A program made the translations under genes and the position numbers. This document shows, in pieces, positions 23,528 through 31,756 of a stretch of DNA of 38,619 nt. This stretch comes from an uncultured Pelagibacteraceae bacterium (lineage in GTDB: Bacteria > Pseudomonadota > Alphaproteobacteria > Pelagibacterales > Pelagibacteraceae): NCBI GenBank assembly GCA_902578775.1, contig CACHEF010000008.1, positions 1 to 38,619 on the forward strand. Direction: 5' to 3'. The notes under the pieces were generated by a model. The model worked only from the letters and a program-made list of their open reading frames with translations. It did not search any database and was not told the DNA's origin. Each line of letters starts with the position of its first letter. The first letter of the stretch is position 1.

Positions 23528-24565
23528 ATGAATTACAAAAAATTGGGAAATACTGACCTAGATGTAAGCACAATTTGTCTCGGTACAATGACTTGGGGGG
23601 AACAAAACACCCAGGAGGAAGGGTTTGAACAGATGGATTATGCTTTAGATCAAGGTGTTAATTTTTGGGATACAGCTGAGATATACTCAATTCCACCAAA
23701 ACAGGAAACATTTGGGGATACAGAAAAAATTATAGGAAACTGGTTTAAAAAAACAAAAAAGAGAGACAAAGTAATCTTAGCCTCAAAAGTTTGTGGACCC
23801 ATGAGAGAGTACGTTAGAGGTGGGGGAAATCAATTTGGCAAAAAAAATATAACTGAAGCTTTAGAGGGCAGTCTAAGAAGATTAAAGACAGATTATATCG
23901 ATTTATATCAATTGCACTGGCCAGAAAGAAAAACAAATTTTTTTGGAAGATTGGGGTATGAGCATGATGATAGTAGTGAATGGACTAAATTTGAAGACAT
24001 ACTATTTAATTTAAAAAAATTCATAGATCAGGGAAAAATAAGATATATAGGTCTTTCCAATGAAACTCCATGGGGATTATCAAAGTTTTTAGAGATATCT
24101 AAAAATAAAAATCTTCCAAAAATGCTTTCAGTTCAAAATCCCTATAATTTACTAAATAGAACTTATGAAGTTGGTCTTGCAGAAATATCTGTTAGAGAAC
24201 AAGCAGGATTGTTAGCTTATTCTCCGTTGGCTTGTGGATATCTTTCTGGAAAGTATATGAATAATCAACTGCCAAAAGGATCAAGGCTTGAACTTCATAA
24301 AGATTTCTGGACTAGATACAATAAGCCTAATACAGAAAAAGCAATTAATTCTTATTATAAAATAGCAAAAAAAAATAAGTTGGATTTAGCTCAAATGTCT
24401 TTGAAGTTTCTTGAAATTCAACCTTTTGTAACAAGTGTAATTATTGGAGCTACAAAAATGGACCAGTTGAAAACTAACATAGAAAGTGTAAATATAAATC
24501 TAACTGATGAAGTAATTAATGAAATTAACGAAGTTCAAAAAATTTACCCAAATCCATGCCCATGA
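23528..24565 (+). CDS. Aldo/keto reductase (Tas-like)
   Basis: The 345-residue protein is an NADP(H)-dependent aldo/keto reductase with a TIM-barrel layout. It starts YKKLGNTDLDVSTICLGTMTWG, and the catalytic tetrad is visible as Asp48 (FWDTAEIYS), Tyr53, Lys87 and His130 (YQLHWPERK). The insertions and C-terminal VIIGATKMDQLKTNIES resemble E. coli Tas. It would reduce aldehydes or ketones; the substrate is unknown. The ATG of the following gene overlaps its stop (ATGA), so the two form an operon with argG downstream. Confidence 0.93.
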   Translation: MNYKKLGNTDLDVSTICLGTMTWGEQNTQEEGFEQMDYALDQGVNFWDTAEIYSIPPKQETFGDTEKIIGNWFKKTKKRDKVILASKVCGPMREYVRGGGNQFGKKNITEALEGSLRRLKTDYIDLYQLHWPERKTNFFGRLGYEHDDSSEWTKFEDILFNLKKFIDQGKIRYIGLSNETPWGLSKFLEISKNKNLPKMLSVQNPYNLLNRTYEVGLAEISVREQAGLLAYSPLACGYLSGKYMNNQLPKGSRLELHKDFWTRYNKPNTEKAINSYYKIAKKNKLDLAQMSLKFLEIQPFVTSVIIGATKMDQLKTNIESVNINLTDEVINEINEVQKIYPNPCP

Positions 24566-25071
24566 TTAAAAAACACTTAATCTTTTTTTCAATAATTTAT
24601 TTCCTAAGTTTAATGCCATTAAAAGCTGAAGAATTAAAAGAAATTGGAAAATTTAAAGATTGGCGTACGATGGTTGTTGTTGAACCGACTGGTACTGTGT
24701 GTTTTGCACAATCATCTCCAGTTTTACAAGCACCTAAATCTAATAAAAGAAAAAATGCAAGATTATTTGTGAGTTTTAGACCAAATGAAAAAATTACAGA
24801 CGAAGTAAGTGCTAGTCCTGGTTATGAGTTTAACAAAAAAAACTCTGTTACAGCAATATCTGGAAAAAATAAAATCAAATTTGATATTGTTCAACAAGGC
24901 TTTGCTTGGATTGCTGACAATAAAATTGAAAAAAAAATGGTTAAGGTAATGAAAAAAGGTTCAAGAATTATGATTACTGGATATAATCAAAAAGGTTCAC
25001 AAACAATCGACCATTATTCACTATTAGGTTTTACTAAAGCTTACAATGCTGCAAAAAAAGCCTGTAGTTAA
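24562..25071 (+). CDS. IalB-like (invasion-associated locus B) periplasmic protein
   Basis: The protein (169 residues from this start) carries a signal peptide (MIKKHLIFFSIIYFLSLMPL, cut near LKA) and then the IalB-type domain: GKFKDWRTMVVV, one conserved cysteine in TVCFAQSSP, RLFVSFRP, and FTKAYNAAKKAC at the end. The two cysteines may form the disulfide typical of the family. IalB-like proteins are widespread in alphaproteobacteria and are not limited to pathogens; the role is unknown. An ATG two codons upstream (24556) is possible, but the ATGA overlap with the aldo/keto reductase favours 24562. Confidence 0.88.
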   Translation: MIKKHLIFFSIIYFLSLMPLKAEELKEIGKFKDWRTMVVVEPTGTVCFAQSSPVLQAPKSNKRKNARLFVSFRPNEKITDEVSASPGYEFNKKNSVTAISGKNKIKFDIVQQGFAWIADNKIEKKMVKVMKKGSRIMITGYNQKGSQTIDHYSLLGFTKAYNAAKKACS

Positions 25072-25074
25072 TTA

Positions 25075-26259
25075 ATGAAATTAAAAAAAAAAATTGTTCT
25101 AGCTTACTCTGGAGGCTTAGACACATCTGTAATTTTAAAATGGCTTCAAGAAAATTATAACGCAGAAGTTATTTGTTACACAGCAGATATAGGTCAAAAA
25201 ATAGATAGAAAAAAAATATTAAATAATGCAAAAAAATTTGGTGTAAAAAATATTATCATACAAGATCTAAAAGATGAATTTGTGAAAAATTATGTTTATC
25301 CTATGATAAGAGGACACGCAATTTATGAGGGGGTTTACTTGTTAGGAACTTCAATTGCTAGACCACTGATCGCAAAAGATCAAATTAGAATTGCAAAAAA
25401 ATTTAAAGCATTTGCTGTTTCTCACGGAGCAACCGGTAAAGGAAATGATCAAATAAGATTTGAACTTGGTTATCATTATTTTGGGCCAAAAATAAAAGTT
25501 TTAGCACCATGGAGAATTTGGAAATTAAAATCCAGGACAGATTTAATTAATTATGCAAAAAAACATAAAATAGAAATTCCTAAAGATAAAAAAGGTGCTC
25601 CACCTTTTTCTGTTGATGATAATTTATTTCATACGTCAACAGAGGGAAAAGTACTAGAGAACCCAAAAAATGCAGCACCTGAATTTATTTTTCAAAGAAC
25701 TACATCTCCAGAAAAAGCCTCAAAAAAACCCTCATTTGTTACGATTGATTTTAGAAATAGTGACCCCGTTGGTATTAATGGAAAAAAATTATCTCCTTCA
25801 AAGTTGTTAAACAAACTTAATCAACTCGCTGGTAAAAATGGTATAGGGAGAGTTGACCTGGTTGAAAATAGATTCATTGGAATAAAATCAAGAGGAGTAT
25901 ACGAAACCCCAGGTGGTACGTTGTTAATTAATGCCCATAGAGCAATTGAGTCTGTAACCTTAGACAAAGAAACCATGCATAAAAAAGATCAAATAATGCC
26001 AAGATATGCAGAATTAATTTATAATGGTTACTGGTTTTCAAAAGAAAGATTTAAACTTCAAAAAATTATAGATCTTAAAAAAAATAAAGTGAATGGATCA
26101 GTTAAAATTAAGCTTTATAAAGGTAATGTGATAATTCAATCTAGAAAAACTACAAGCTTAGCTTATTCATTAAAAAAAGTTTCTTTTGAAGAAAATAAAA
26201 CTTTTAATAAATCAAATGTTGAAAGATTTATTAACTATCACAAAAAAAAATTACGATAA
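25075..26259 (+). CDS. argG: Argininosuccinate synthase
   Basis: ArgG joins citrulline and aspartate with ATP to make argininosuccinate, the penultimate step of arginine synthesis. The 394-residue protein has the PP-loop ATP motif VLAYSGGLDTSVILKWL at residues 7-23. It also has GTSIARPLIAK, the citrulline/aspartate-binding SHGATGKGNDQIRFELGY, LAPWRIWKLKSRTDLI, and GIGRVDLVENRFIGIKSRGVYETPGG. Length is normal. It begins 3 bp after the IalB-like gene. Its stop is followed after 7 bp by a photolyase-like gene on the same strand. Confidence 0.97.
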   Translation: MKLKKKIVLAYSGGLDTSVILKWLQENYNAEVICYTADIGQKIDRKKILNNAKKFGVKNIIIQDLKDEFVKNYVYPMIRGHAIYEGVYLLGTSIARPLIAKDQIRIAKKFKAFAVSHGATGKGNDQIRFELGYHYFGPKIKVLAPWRIWKLKSRTDLINYAKKHKIEIPKDKKGAPPFSVDDNLFHTSTEGKVLENPKNAAPEFIFQRTTSPEKASKKPSFVTIDFRNSDPVGINGKKLSPSKLLNKLNQLAGKNGIGRVDLVENRFIGIKSRGVYETPGGTLLINAHRAIESVTLDKETMHKKDQIMPRYAELIYNGYWFSKERFKLQKIIDLKKNKVNGSVKIKLYKGNVIIQSRKTTSLAYSLKKVSFEENKTFNKSNVERFINYHKKKLR

Positions 26260-26266
26260 TAAATAT

Positions 26267-27409
26267 ATGAAATTTCAGGGTTCAAAGGCTAGTGCAATTG
26301 AGAAACTTGAATTATTTGTGGAAAAAAATCTTTCTGAATATTCAAAATTAAGAAATTTTGATTTTGGACCGGAAAACAGATCAAATGTTTCTTGCTTATC
26401 TCCTTATATAACACACGGAATTATAAGCGAGCAAGAAATAATCAGAAAATCTTTATCTAAATTTTCATTTTCAAAAAATGAGAAATTTATTCAGGAAGTT
26501 TTGTGGAGAACATATTGGAAAGGTTGGCTTGAATTAAGACCTAATGTTTGGTCTGATTATTTGATCGAATTAAATAAAATTAGAGAAGATTATAAAGACA
26601 ATCAAAACTATATTAATGCAATAGAGGGTAAAACAAATATTGAATGCTTCAATTCATGGGTAAAAGAACTTAAGGAAAATAATTACTTACATAATCATAC
26701 AAGAATGTGGTTTGCTAGTATATGGATATTTACCCTAGAATTACCTTGGCAATTAGGCGCAGAATTTTTTATACAAAATCTTTATGATGGAGATGCTGCA
26801 TCTAATACTCTTGGATGGAGATGGGTAGCAGGTGTTCAAACTCAAGGAAAACATTATTTAGCAACCGAATGGAATATTAAAAAATTTACAAATAATAGAT
26901 ATAATAATATTAAATTAAACGAAAGCGCACCTCCTAAAATTTCAGAAAAAACTTACTCAATCGCTAAGAAAGATTTTAATAATCCACAAAAAATTGAAGG
27001 TAAAAATCTATTAATTTTTGAAAATAATCTTTCTTTTGAAACCTCTGATTTCCTTAACATTAAATTTAAAAAAATTTATTTAATCTCCAATAAAAATGAA
27101 AATAGATGTATTAAGCTTTCTGAAAAATTATTGAAATTTAAATCCCTACTTATAAGTGATCAGAAGGAAAGATTAAAAAATAATTCTATAGATTGTGAGA
27201 TTATTGATATAAATGAAATACAAAATATAAATGAAGAAATTATCGGATTATATCCAACTGTTGGCGAAAATTTAGATTATTTAAATATTAATAATATTAA
27301 ATTAGATTTTTTATATAGAAAACTCGATCATTGTTCTTGGCAATATTGTAATAAAGGGTTTTTTAATTTTAAAAAATATATTCCTAAAATAGTTTCATCT
27401 TTAGATTAA
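26267..27409 (+). CDS. Short photolyase-like protein with FAD domain first
   Basis: The 380-residue product resembles the FAD-binding half of DNA photolyase/cryptochrome. Visible landmarks are LSPYITHGIISEQEI (residues 45-59), FIQEVLWRTYWKGWLEL, NHTRMWFASIWI (residues 143-154) and YDGDAASNTLGWRWVAG (173-189). These are counterparts of the FAD- and lesion-contacting motifs of class I photolyases. The usual N-terminal antenna domain is missing. Instead, residues 245-380 look alpha/beta (KNLLIFENNL, KKIYLISNKNENR) and could be that domain moved to the C-terminus. An in-frame ATG exists at 26186, but it lies inside argG; the ATG at 26267, 7 bp after the argG stop, is the better start. DNA photorepair or light sensing is likely but not proven. 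Confidence 0.82.
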   Translation: MKFQGSKASAIEKLELFVEKNLSEYSKLRNFDFGPENRSNVSCLSPYITHGIISEQEIIRKSLSKFSFSKNEKFIQEVLWRTYWKGWLELRPNVWSDYLIELNKIREDYKDNQNYINAIEGKTNIECFNSWVKELKENNYLHNHTRMWFASIWIFTLELPWQLGAEFFIQNLYDGDAASNTLGWRWVAGVQTQGKHYLATEWNIKKFTNNRYNNIKLNESAPPKISEKTYSIAKKDFNNPQKIEGKNLLIFENNLSFETSDFLNIKFKKIYLISNKNENRCIKLSEKLLKFKSLLISDQKERLKNNSIDCEIIDINEIQNINEEIIGLYPTVGENLDYLNINNIKLDFLYRKLDHCSWQYCNKGFFNFKKYIPKIVSSLD

Positions 27410-27417
27410 TCAAACGA

Positions 27418-27639
27418 TTAAAACCACCTGAACATCCCAATGATTCCTGCAGTAGCATAGAAAAATTGTAAAAATAATATACCTCTATGACCGCCTCTAT
27501 AAGCCCAAATTCCAATTAAAATTGCAGATATGAGTAATAAACAAAATCCAAAAAATTCTATTCCAATATTCATAGCTACAAATAATGAATACAATATTGC
27601 AGTAATAACTCCTGTCCATTCGAATATTTTATTATTCAT
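27418..27639 (-). CDS. Small membrane protein, 73 residues
   Basis: I do not know this family. The protein is very hydrophobic, with three probable helices (about 8-24, 29-47, 55-71), a Gly/Arg-rich turn (WAYRGGHRGI) and an aromatic C-terminus (GMFRWF). The ATG overlaps the end of the basic 45-residue gene upstream by 8 bp, so it is the last gene of the photolyase-DUF2256-basic protein run. It ends 8 bp before the convergent short photolyase. The genetic context suggests an accessory role in that cluster, but nothing in the sequence gives a function. Confidence 0.75.
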   Translation of the reverse strand: MNNKIFEWTGVITAILYSLFVAMNIGIEFFGFCLLLISAILIGIWAYRGGHRGILFLQFFYATAGIIGMFRWF

Positions 27640-27769
27640 TCTCTAAATTTAACTTTTTTCTATCATAAATTTTTTTCTTATTTTTTACTATTTTATTTCT
27701 TAACATTGGCGAACTTAATAATTTTGCCATCGGATTTATCTTTTTTGGTTTTTTTCTTTTTTTACTCAT
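27632..27769 (-). CDS. Small basic protein, 45 residues
   Basis: A short frame from the ATG at 27769 to TAA at 27632 encodes a strongly basic peptide. It starts MSKKRKKPKKINPMAKLLSS and continues with PMLRNKIVKNKKKIYDRKK, ending in LNLENE. The block NPMAKLL-x(5)-R-x-K-I-V-x-x-K-K-x-Y-x-R-K looks designed rather than random, and I have the impression of having seen similar short basic proteins in other proteobacteria, but I cannot name the family. Coupling to the next gene (8 bp overlap) and the position behind a DUF2256 gene support it. Nucleic-acid or ribosome binding is an inference from charge only. Confidence 0.65.
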   Translation of the reverse strand: MSKKRKKPKKINPMAKLLSSPMLRNKIVKNKKKIYDRKKLNLENE

Positions 27770-27812
27770 AAGATCTTTTTAAAATTATTATATAAAATTT
27801 TTGAATAATTAT

Positions 27813-27950
27813 TCATATCTCATATTTTTTTCTTGAGCATCTATTTGAGCAATATTTAACTTTTTCCCAATTCAATCTCCATTTTTTTCTCCAAACAAAA
27901 GATCTTTTGCAAACAGGGCAAATTTTAGAGGGAAGATTTCCTTTTTTCAC
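27813..27950 (-). CDS. DUF2256 family zinc-ribbon-like protein
   Basis: The 45-residue frame starts with GTG at 27950, sharing one base with the photolyase stop (TAGTG), and ends at 27813. It reads [20 protein letters not shown], then [20 protein letters not shown]. The two cysteine pairs (CPVC at 11-14 and CSNRC at 34-38) form a probable zinc site, and the K-G-N-L-P-x-K-x-C-P-V-C start is diagnostic for DUF2256. Members of this family are frequently encoded next to cryptochrome/photolyase genes, as here. The function is unknown; the tight coupling suggests it works with the photolyase product. Confidence 0.88.
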   Translation of the reverse strand: MKKGNLPSKICPVCKRSFVWRKKWRLNWEKVKYCSNRCSRKKYEI

Positions 27951-29440
27951 TAAATTGTATTTTGTTTAATAAATTTATCAGCTGCATATAGTATCGTTTT
28001 TTTTCTATCTACTTTCATTTTATTAAAAATTCTTACCATCATTGAAAGCCTTGGATTTTTCAAAAAAAAATTTCTATTTCGATTAATAAATCTCCAATAC
28101 AAACCATCCATTATGTTGCACCAATCACCTTTTTTAAAATCCATCATTTTCATAAAGTAACTTGATCCACAGATATATGGTTTTGTAGCAAATATTCCTC
28201 CATCACTAAATAATCCCATACCATAAACATTAGGAACCATTACCCAATCTGAGGAGTCTACAAACATCTCCATAAACCATTTGTAAACAATAGTAGGTTT
28301 TAATTCACAAAGATTCATTATGTTAGATAAAATCATCAATCTTTCTATGTGATGAGACCATCCATGGTTTAATGCATTCTTAATTGCATAATCAAGCGGA
28401 GGTAAGCCTGTAGTGCCTTCATACCAGGACTTTTTCATTTTTCTATTCTGTTTAAAAAAATTTCTAGTTTCCATTTGATTTGAATAACTTTGATACATTC
28501 CTCTCATAAACTCTCTCCAACCGATTACTTGACGTATGTAACCTTCTAATGAATTTAATCTTATTTTTTTACTTTTATGAAATTCCAAAACTTTTTTAAT
28601 AATAAATTCTGGTGTGATTAATCCTAAATTTATATAGGGACTTAGTGCACTGTGAAATAAAATGTTATCTCTTTGATCAACAGCATCTTCATAGTCTCCA
28701 AATAAATTTGATTTCTCTTTAATGAAAAAATTTAAAAGCTTAACAACATCACTATATTCAGTAGCAAGCCAAAAATTGTCTGTTTTGCCTGGATGATCTT
28801 TAAATAATTTCTCAATAATTGGTTTTAACTTTTTAGTATGATTAGTTTCATTTATTTTTGGAAACTTTGGAATTGAAATATTTTTTGGTAATTTATTTCT
28901 ATTGTCTTCATCAAAACTCCATCTACCTCCAATAGGATTTCCATCTGAGCCCATCAATATTCCTGATTTTTTTCTGGCATCTTTATAAAAAGTTGCCATG
29001 AATGGTTTTTTAGATTTAGATAAATATTGTTTGAATTCTTCTCTTGAATTTAAAAACATTGGGCTCAGTATAATATTCCATTTAATTTTTTCTTTTTTAA
29101 AAAATTTTTCAACTTTCTGCTCAAAAAATTTATCCTCAATCTCAAAACTTGAGACTTCTTTTATTTTTTTTGAAATTATAATTTTTTTTAATTTCTTTAA
29201 ATAATCATCTTTAAATTCTCTGTCTTCAATTTTGATATATTCTACTTTAAATTTATCCTTTTTAAGACTTTCTGCATGTGAACGCATTGATGACAAAAAA
29301 AGAAGTATTTTTTGTTTATGATGTTTTTCATAAGTACATAATTGGTAATCTTCAGCCATAAAAAATAGGTGGTCTTTTTTGAAGCGGTCTAAGTATTTTG
29401 ATGGAAATAATTGATTACCCAGTATAAAAAATAACTTCAT
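27950..29440 (-). CDS. Cryptochrome/photolyase family protein (prokaryotic 6-4 photolyase group)
   Basis: The 496-residue protein matches the prokaryotic (6-4) photolyase/CryPro group. It starts [20 protein letters not shown], typical of the group, then has [15 protein letters not shown] near residue 170, [34 protein letters not shown], and [16 protein letters not shown]. The C-terminal part is [19 protein letters not shown] followed by [14 protein letters not shown]. Group members repair (6-4) photoproducts with FAD, and PhrB-type members hold a 4Fe-4S cluster. The YCxxC-x(12)-C ligand pattern of that cluster is not evident here. It diverges from an SDR gene across 27 bp and is coupled to a DUF2256 gene. 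Confidence 0.92.
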   Translation of the reverse strand: MKLFFILGNQLFPSKYLDRFKKDHLFFMAEDYQLCTYEKHHKQKILLFLSSMRSHAESLKKDKFKVEYIKIEDREFKDDYLKKLKKIIISKKIKEVSSFEIEDKFFEQKVEKFFKKEKIKWNIILSPMFLNSREEFKQYLSKSKKPFMATFYKDARKKSGILMGSDGNPIGGRWSFDEDNRNKLPKNISIPKFPKINETNHTKKLKPIIEKLFKDHPGKTDNFWLATEYSDVVKLLNFFIKEKSNLFGDYEDAVDQRDNILFHSALSPYINLGLITPEFIIKKVLEFHKSKKIRLNSLEGYIRQVIGWREFMRGMYQSYSNQMETRNFFKQNRKMKKSWYEGTTGLPPLDYAIKNALNHGWSHHIERLMILSNIMNLCELKPTIVYKWFMEMFVDSSDWVMVPNVYGMGLFSDGGIFATKPYICGSSYFMKMMDFKKGDWCNIMDGLYWRFINRNRNFFLKNPRLSMMVRIFNKMKVDRKKTILYAADKFIKQNTI

Positions 29441-29467
29441 AGCTAAATATAACTAATAAAACTTTTT

Positions 29468-30178
29468 ATGTCAGAAAAATATCTAATATTTGGTGCGACA
29501 GGTTCAATCGGATCTAGCTTAGCTGAACAATTAGTAAATTCAGGAAATTCTATTCATTTAATTGGAAGAAATGAAGATGAAACAAAAAAAATTTCTGAGA
29601 GGTTAGGCTGCTCTTTTACTACTGCAAATGTATTGGAGGACGGATTTATAGAAAAAGTAAAAAAAGATATTTCAGAAATAAAAGGGATTGCTTACTGTGT
29701 TGGATCAATAGATTTAAAACCTTTAAGAATGGTTAGAGAACAAGATTTTAATAAGTGTATGAAATTAAATCTTTATTCTGCAGTTGAAGTTATTAAAGCT
29801 TATCAAGAAAGTTTAAAAAAAAATAAAGGATCAGTAGTTTTATTTTCAACTGTTGCAGCACAAAGAGGATTTACTAATCATGCTATAATTGCCTCAACAA
29901 AAGCGGCTGTTGAAGGATTAACCGTCTCTTTAGCAGCAGAATTTGCTCCAAATATCAGAGTAAATTGTATTGCACCTAGTTTAACAAATTCAAAAATTGC
30001 AGAACCAATGTTAAAAAATAAAGCATTAGCAGATGGAATAGCAAAAGCTCATCCATTAAAGCGATTGGGTGAAGGTAAAGACTCAGCATCTCTTGCAAAA
30101 TTTCTTATTACTGATGATAGCGCTTGGATTACTGGCCAAATTATAGCTGTTGATGGTGGTAGATCAAAGCTTTCCTAA
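29468..30178 (+). CDS. Short-chain dehydrogenase/reductase-like protein lacking catalytic Tyr
   Basis: The 236-residue protein has the SDR Rossmann fold: IFGATGSIGSSLAEQL (residues 7-22) for NAD(P), AYCVGSID (NNAG-like), LFSTVAAQRG with Ser127, and IRVNCIAPSLTNS and ITGQIIAVDGG near the C-terminus. The catalytic Y-x-x-x-K should fall at 141-145; Lys145 is present, but position 141 is Ile (HAIIASTKAAVEG). It may therefore be a binding or non-reductase SDR, or use another residue. It diverges from the photolyase gene across 27 bp, and the PQQ-type dehydrogenase gene begins just after its stop. I recall similar SDRs beside photolyases, a context worth testing. Confidence 0.9.
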   Translation: MSEKYLIFGATGSIGSSLAEQLVNSGNSIHLIGRNEDETKKISERLGCSFTTANVLEDGFIEKVKKDISEIKGIAYCVGSIDLKPLRMVREQDFNKCMKLNLYSAVEVIKAYQESLKKNKGSVVLFSTVAAQRGFTNHAIIASTKAAVEGLTVSLAAEFAPNIRVNCIAPSLTNSKIAEPMLKNKALADGIAKAHPLKRLGEGKDSASLAKFLITDDSAWITGQIIAVDGGRSKLS

Positions 30179-30179
30179 A

Positions 30180-31244
30180 GTGAGAAAGTTAATAACTGCA
30201 ATATTTTTACTTTCTATTACAGCAACTCTTTCATTTGCTGAAAATTTAAATTTTAAAAAACTTTTTGATTTAAGTGACCCGTGGGGATCTACATTTATAA
30301 ATGATAACCAATTATTAATTACAGAAAAAAGTGGGAAAATTAAATTATTTGATCTCATAACAAGAGAAATTTCTATAATTAATCATAATATTGACTATTT
30401 AGAGTATGGCCAAGGAGGTTTGCTAGATATTCTTTTCAAAGATAATTTTGTTTACGTTTCATATACTGAAAATAGAGGGAACTGGAAAACTAGCACTTCT
30501 ATTGCAAAAGCAAAATTTGATAAAAATGATTTAGTCTTTAAAAATATATTTCAAGCCAATCCACCTATTGACTCAGGATATCATTTTGGATCAAGATTAG
30601 TGATCAAAGATAATTATCTTTATGCAACTGTGGGTGAAAGAGGTCAGGGCATGATAGCACAAGACCCTACTAAACACCCTGGTAGTATTATCAGAATAAA
30701 TGTTGATGGGTCTATTCCAAAAGACAATCCAAAATTTAAAGGTAAATCTGATTGGCTACCAGAAATTTACCAAATTGGAATTAGAAACCCTCAAGGACTA
30801 AGTTTATCCCAATATGATGGTAAAATTTATCTAAGTAATCATGGTGCAAGAGGTGGTGATTGGTTTGGTGAAGTAAAAAAGGGTGAAAATTATGGATGGA
30901 AAATTTTGGGATGGGGAGGCAAAAATTATTCTGGTACACCTATTGGGCCTAAATGGAAACCAGGTTTCACTAAGGCAATATACTATTGGGTTCCCTCTAT
31001 TGCGATAAGTGCAATCACAATTTACAAAGGTAAAGAATTCAGTGAATGGAATGGAGATGCTTTAATTACTTCACTTAAAGATCAATCTCTAAGAAAACTG
31101 ATATTTGATGACTCATCAGATATAAAAGAAGATATAATTTTCAAAAATAAAATTGGCAGAATAAGGGATATAAAAATACACCCCAAAAATGGAAAAATTT
31201 ATTTTCTTGGAACAAATAGTCTGTGGTTAATGGAAAAAAATTAA
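30180..31244 (+). CDS. PQQ-dependent sugar dehydrogenase family protein (Asd-like)
   Basis: The 354-residue product has a signal peptide (RKLITAIFLLSITATLSFA) and a beta-propeller domain of the soluble glucose/sorbosone dehydrogenase family. It includes YGQGGLLDILF, SGYHFGSRLVIKDNYLYATVGERG with the catalytic-type His, IYQIGIRNPQGLS, NHGARGGDWFGEVKKGENYGW, and GDALITSLKDQSL. Such enzymes oxidise the C1 of sugars with PQQ in the periplasm. I chose the GTG at 30180, one base after the SDR stop, because it gives a clean signal peptide; an in-frame ATG at 30150 lies inside the SDR gene. PQQ synthesis genes are not in the window. Confidence 0.88.
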   Translation: MRKLITAIFLLSITATLSFAENLNFKKLFDLSDPWGSTFINDNQLLITEKSGKIKLFDLITREISIINHNIDYLEYGQGGLLDILFKDNFVYVSYTENRGNWKTSTSIAKAKFDKNDLVFKNIFQANPPIDSGYHFGSRLVIKDNYLYATVGERGQGMIAQDPTKHPGSIIRINVDGSIPKDNPKFKGKSDWLPEIYQIGIRNPQGLSLSQYDGKIYLSNHGARGGDWFGEVKKGENYGWKILGWGGKNYSGTPIGPKWKPGFTKAIYYWVPSIAISAITIYKGKEFSEWNGDALITSLKDQSLRKLIFDDSSDIKEDIIFKNKIGRIRDIKIHPKNGKIYFLGTNSLWLMEKN

Positions 31245-31248
31245 TTTT

Positions 31249-31512
31249 TTAATTATCTAATAATTTTTTTTTAGCCTTATCAAACTCTTCTTGTGTTAGA
31301 ACGCCCTCTTTTAATAAATTATTCAACTTATTTAATTCTTCACTTAAGTTATTTTGATTATCAGGATAACTTTCAATTTCATTATTTTCTAATTTTTCCT
31401 CTTTTTTGTTAGCATTTTTGGCGCTCATGCCATTCATAATAGCATTGCCACCCAAATAAAGTACAAATCCAAGTATTGGTATTACTAAACCAAAAAAAAT
31501 TATTTTTTCCAT
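31249..31512 (-). CDS. Small membrane protein with SHOCT domain
   Basis: The 87-residue protein has one N-terminal hydrophobic helix (IIFFGLVIPILGFVLYLGG), an acidic/Asn-rich linker, and a C-terminal SHOCT-type segment (LNKLNNLLKEGVLTQEEFDKAKKKLL). SHOCT is a short helix pair found at the ends of many membrane proteins and probably mediates oligomerisation; that is family knowledge. It follows the 67-residue membrane gene after 3 bp and ends 4 bp from the convergent PQQ-type dehydrogenase gene. Confidence 0.85.
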   Translation of the reverse strand: MEKIIFFGLVIPILGFVLYLGGNAIMNGMSAKNANKKEEKLENNEIESYPDNQNNLSEELNKLNNLLKEGVLTQEEFDKAKKKLLDN

Positions 31513-31515
31513 AAA

Positions 31516-31719
31516 CTAATCCTCGTCATCTTCTCTCCAATTTTTTTCATACATTAACCAAGCAGCAAATATAACTGAAAATGTTCCAACAATCATACCA
31601 TAATCAAATCCAGTTTGTTGGTCATATAAGTACCAACCTAGTTGTGTTGCTCCAATAGGTGGAATTGTGAGAATGGCCATTAAAATAGCTATTCTGAATG
31701 GATATTTAGGTTTTTTCAT
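31516..31719 (-). CDS. Small membrane protein, 67 residues
   Basis: I do not recognise a family. The protein has a basic start (MKKPKYPFR) and two hydrophobic helices (about residues 9-31 and 39-57). It has a proline turn (TIPPIGATQLGWYLYD) and a charged acidic tail (KNWREDDED). The layout predicts both ends in the cytoplasm. It lies 37 bp after folD and 3 bp before the SHOCT protein, so the two small proteins are probably made together. Confidence 0.75.
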   Translation of the reverse strand: MKKPKYPFRIAILMAILTIPPIGATQLGWYLYDQQTGFDYGMIVGTFSVIFAAWLMYEKNWREDDED

Positions 31720-31756
31720 AAATTAGTTTAACAAAAACTAATTACTGATTTAAATA

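Noticed and set aside
30150..30179. ATG start at 30150 for the PQQ-type dehydrogenase
   Set aside because: It lies in the SDR gene and adds polar residues before the signal peptide; the GTG at 30180 gives a normal signal sequence.
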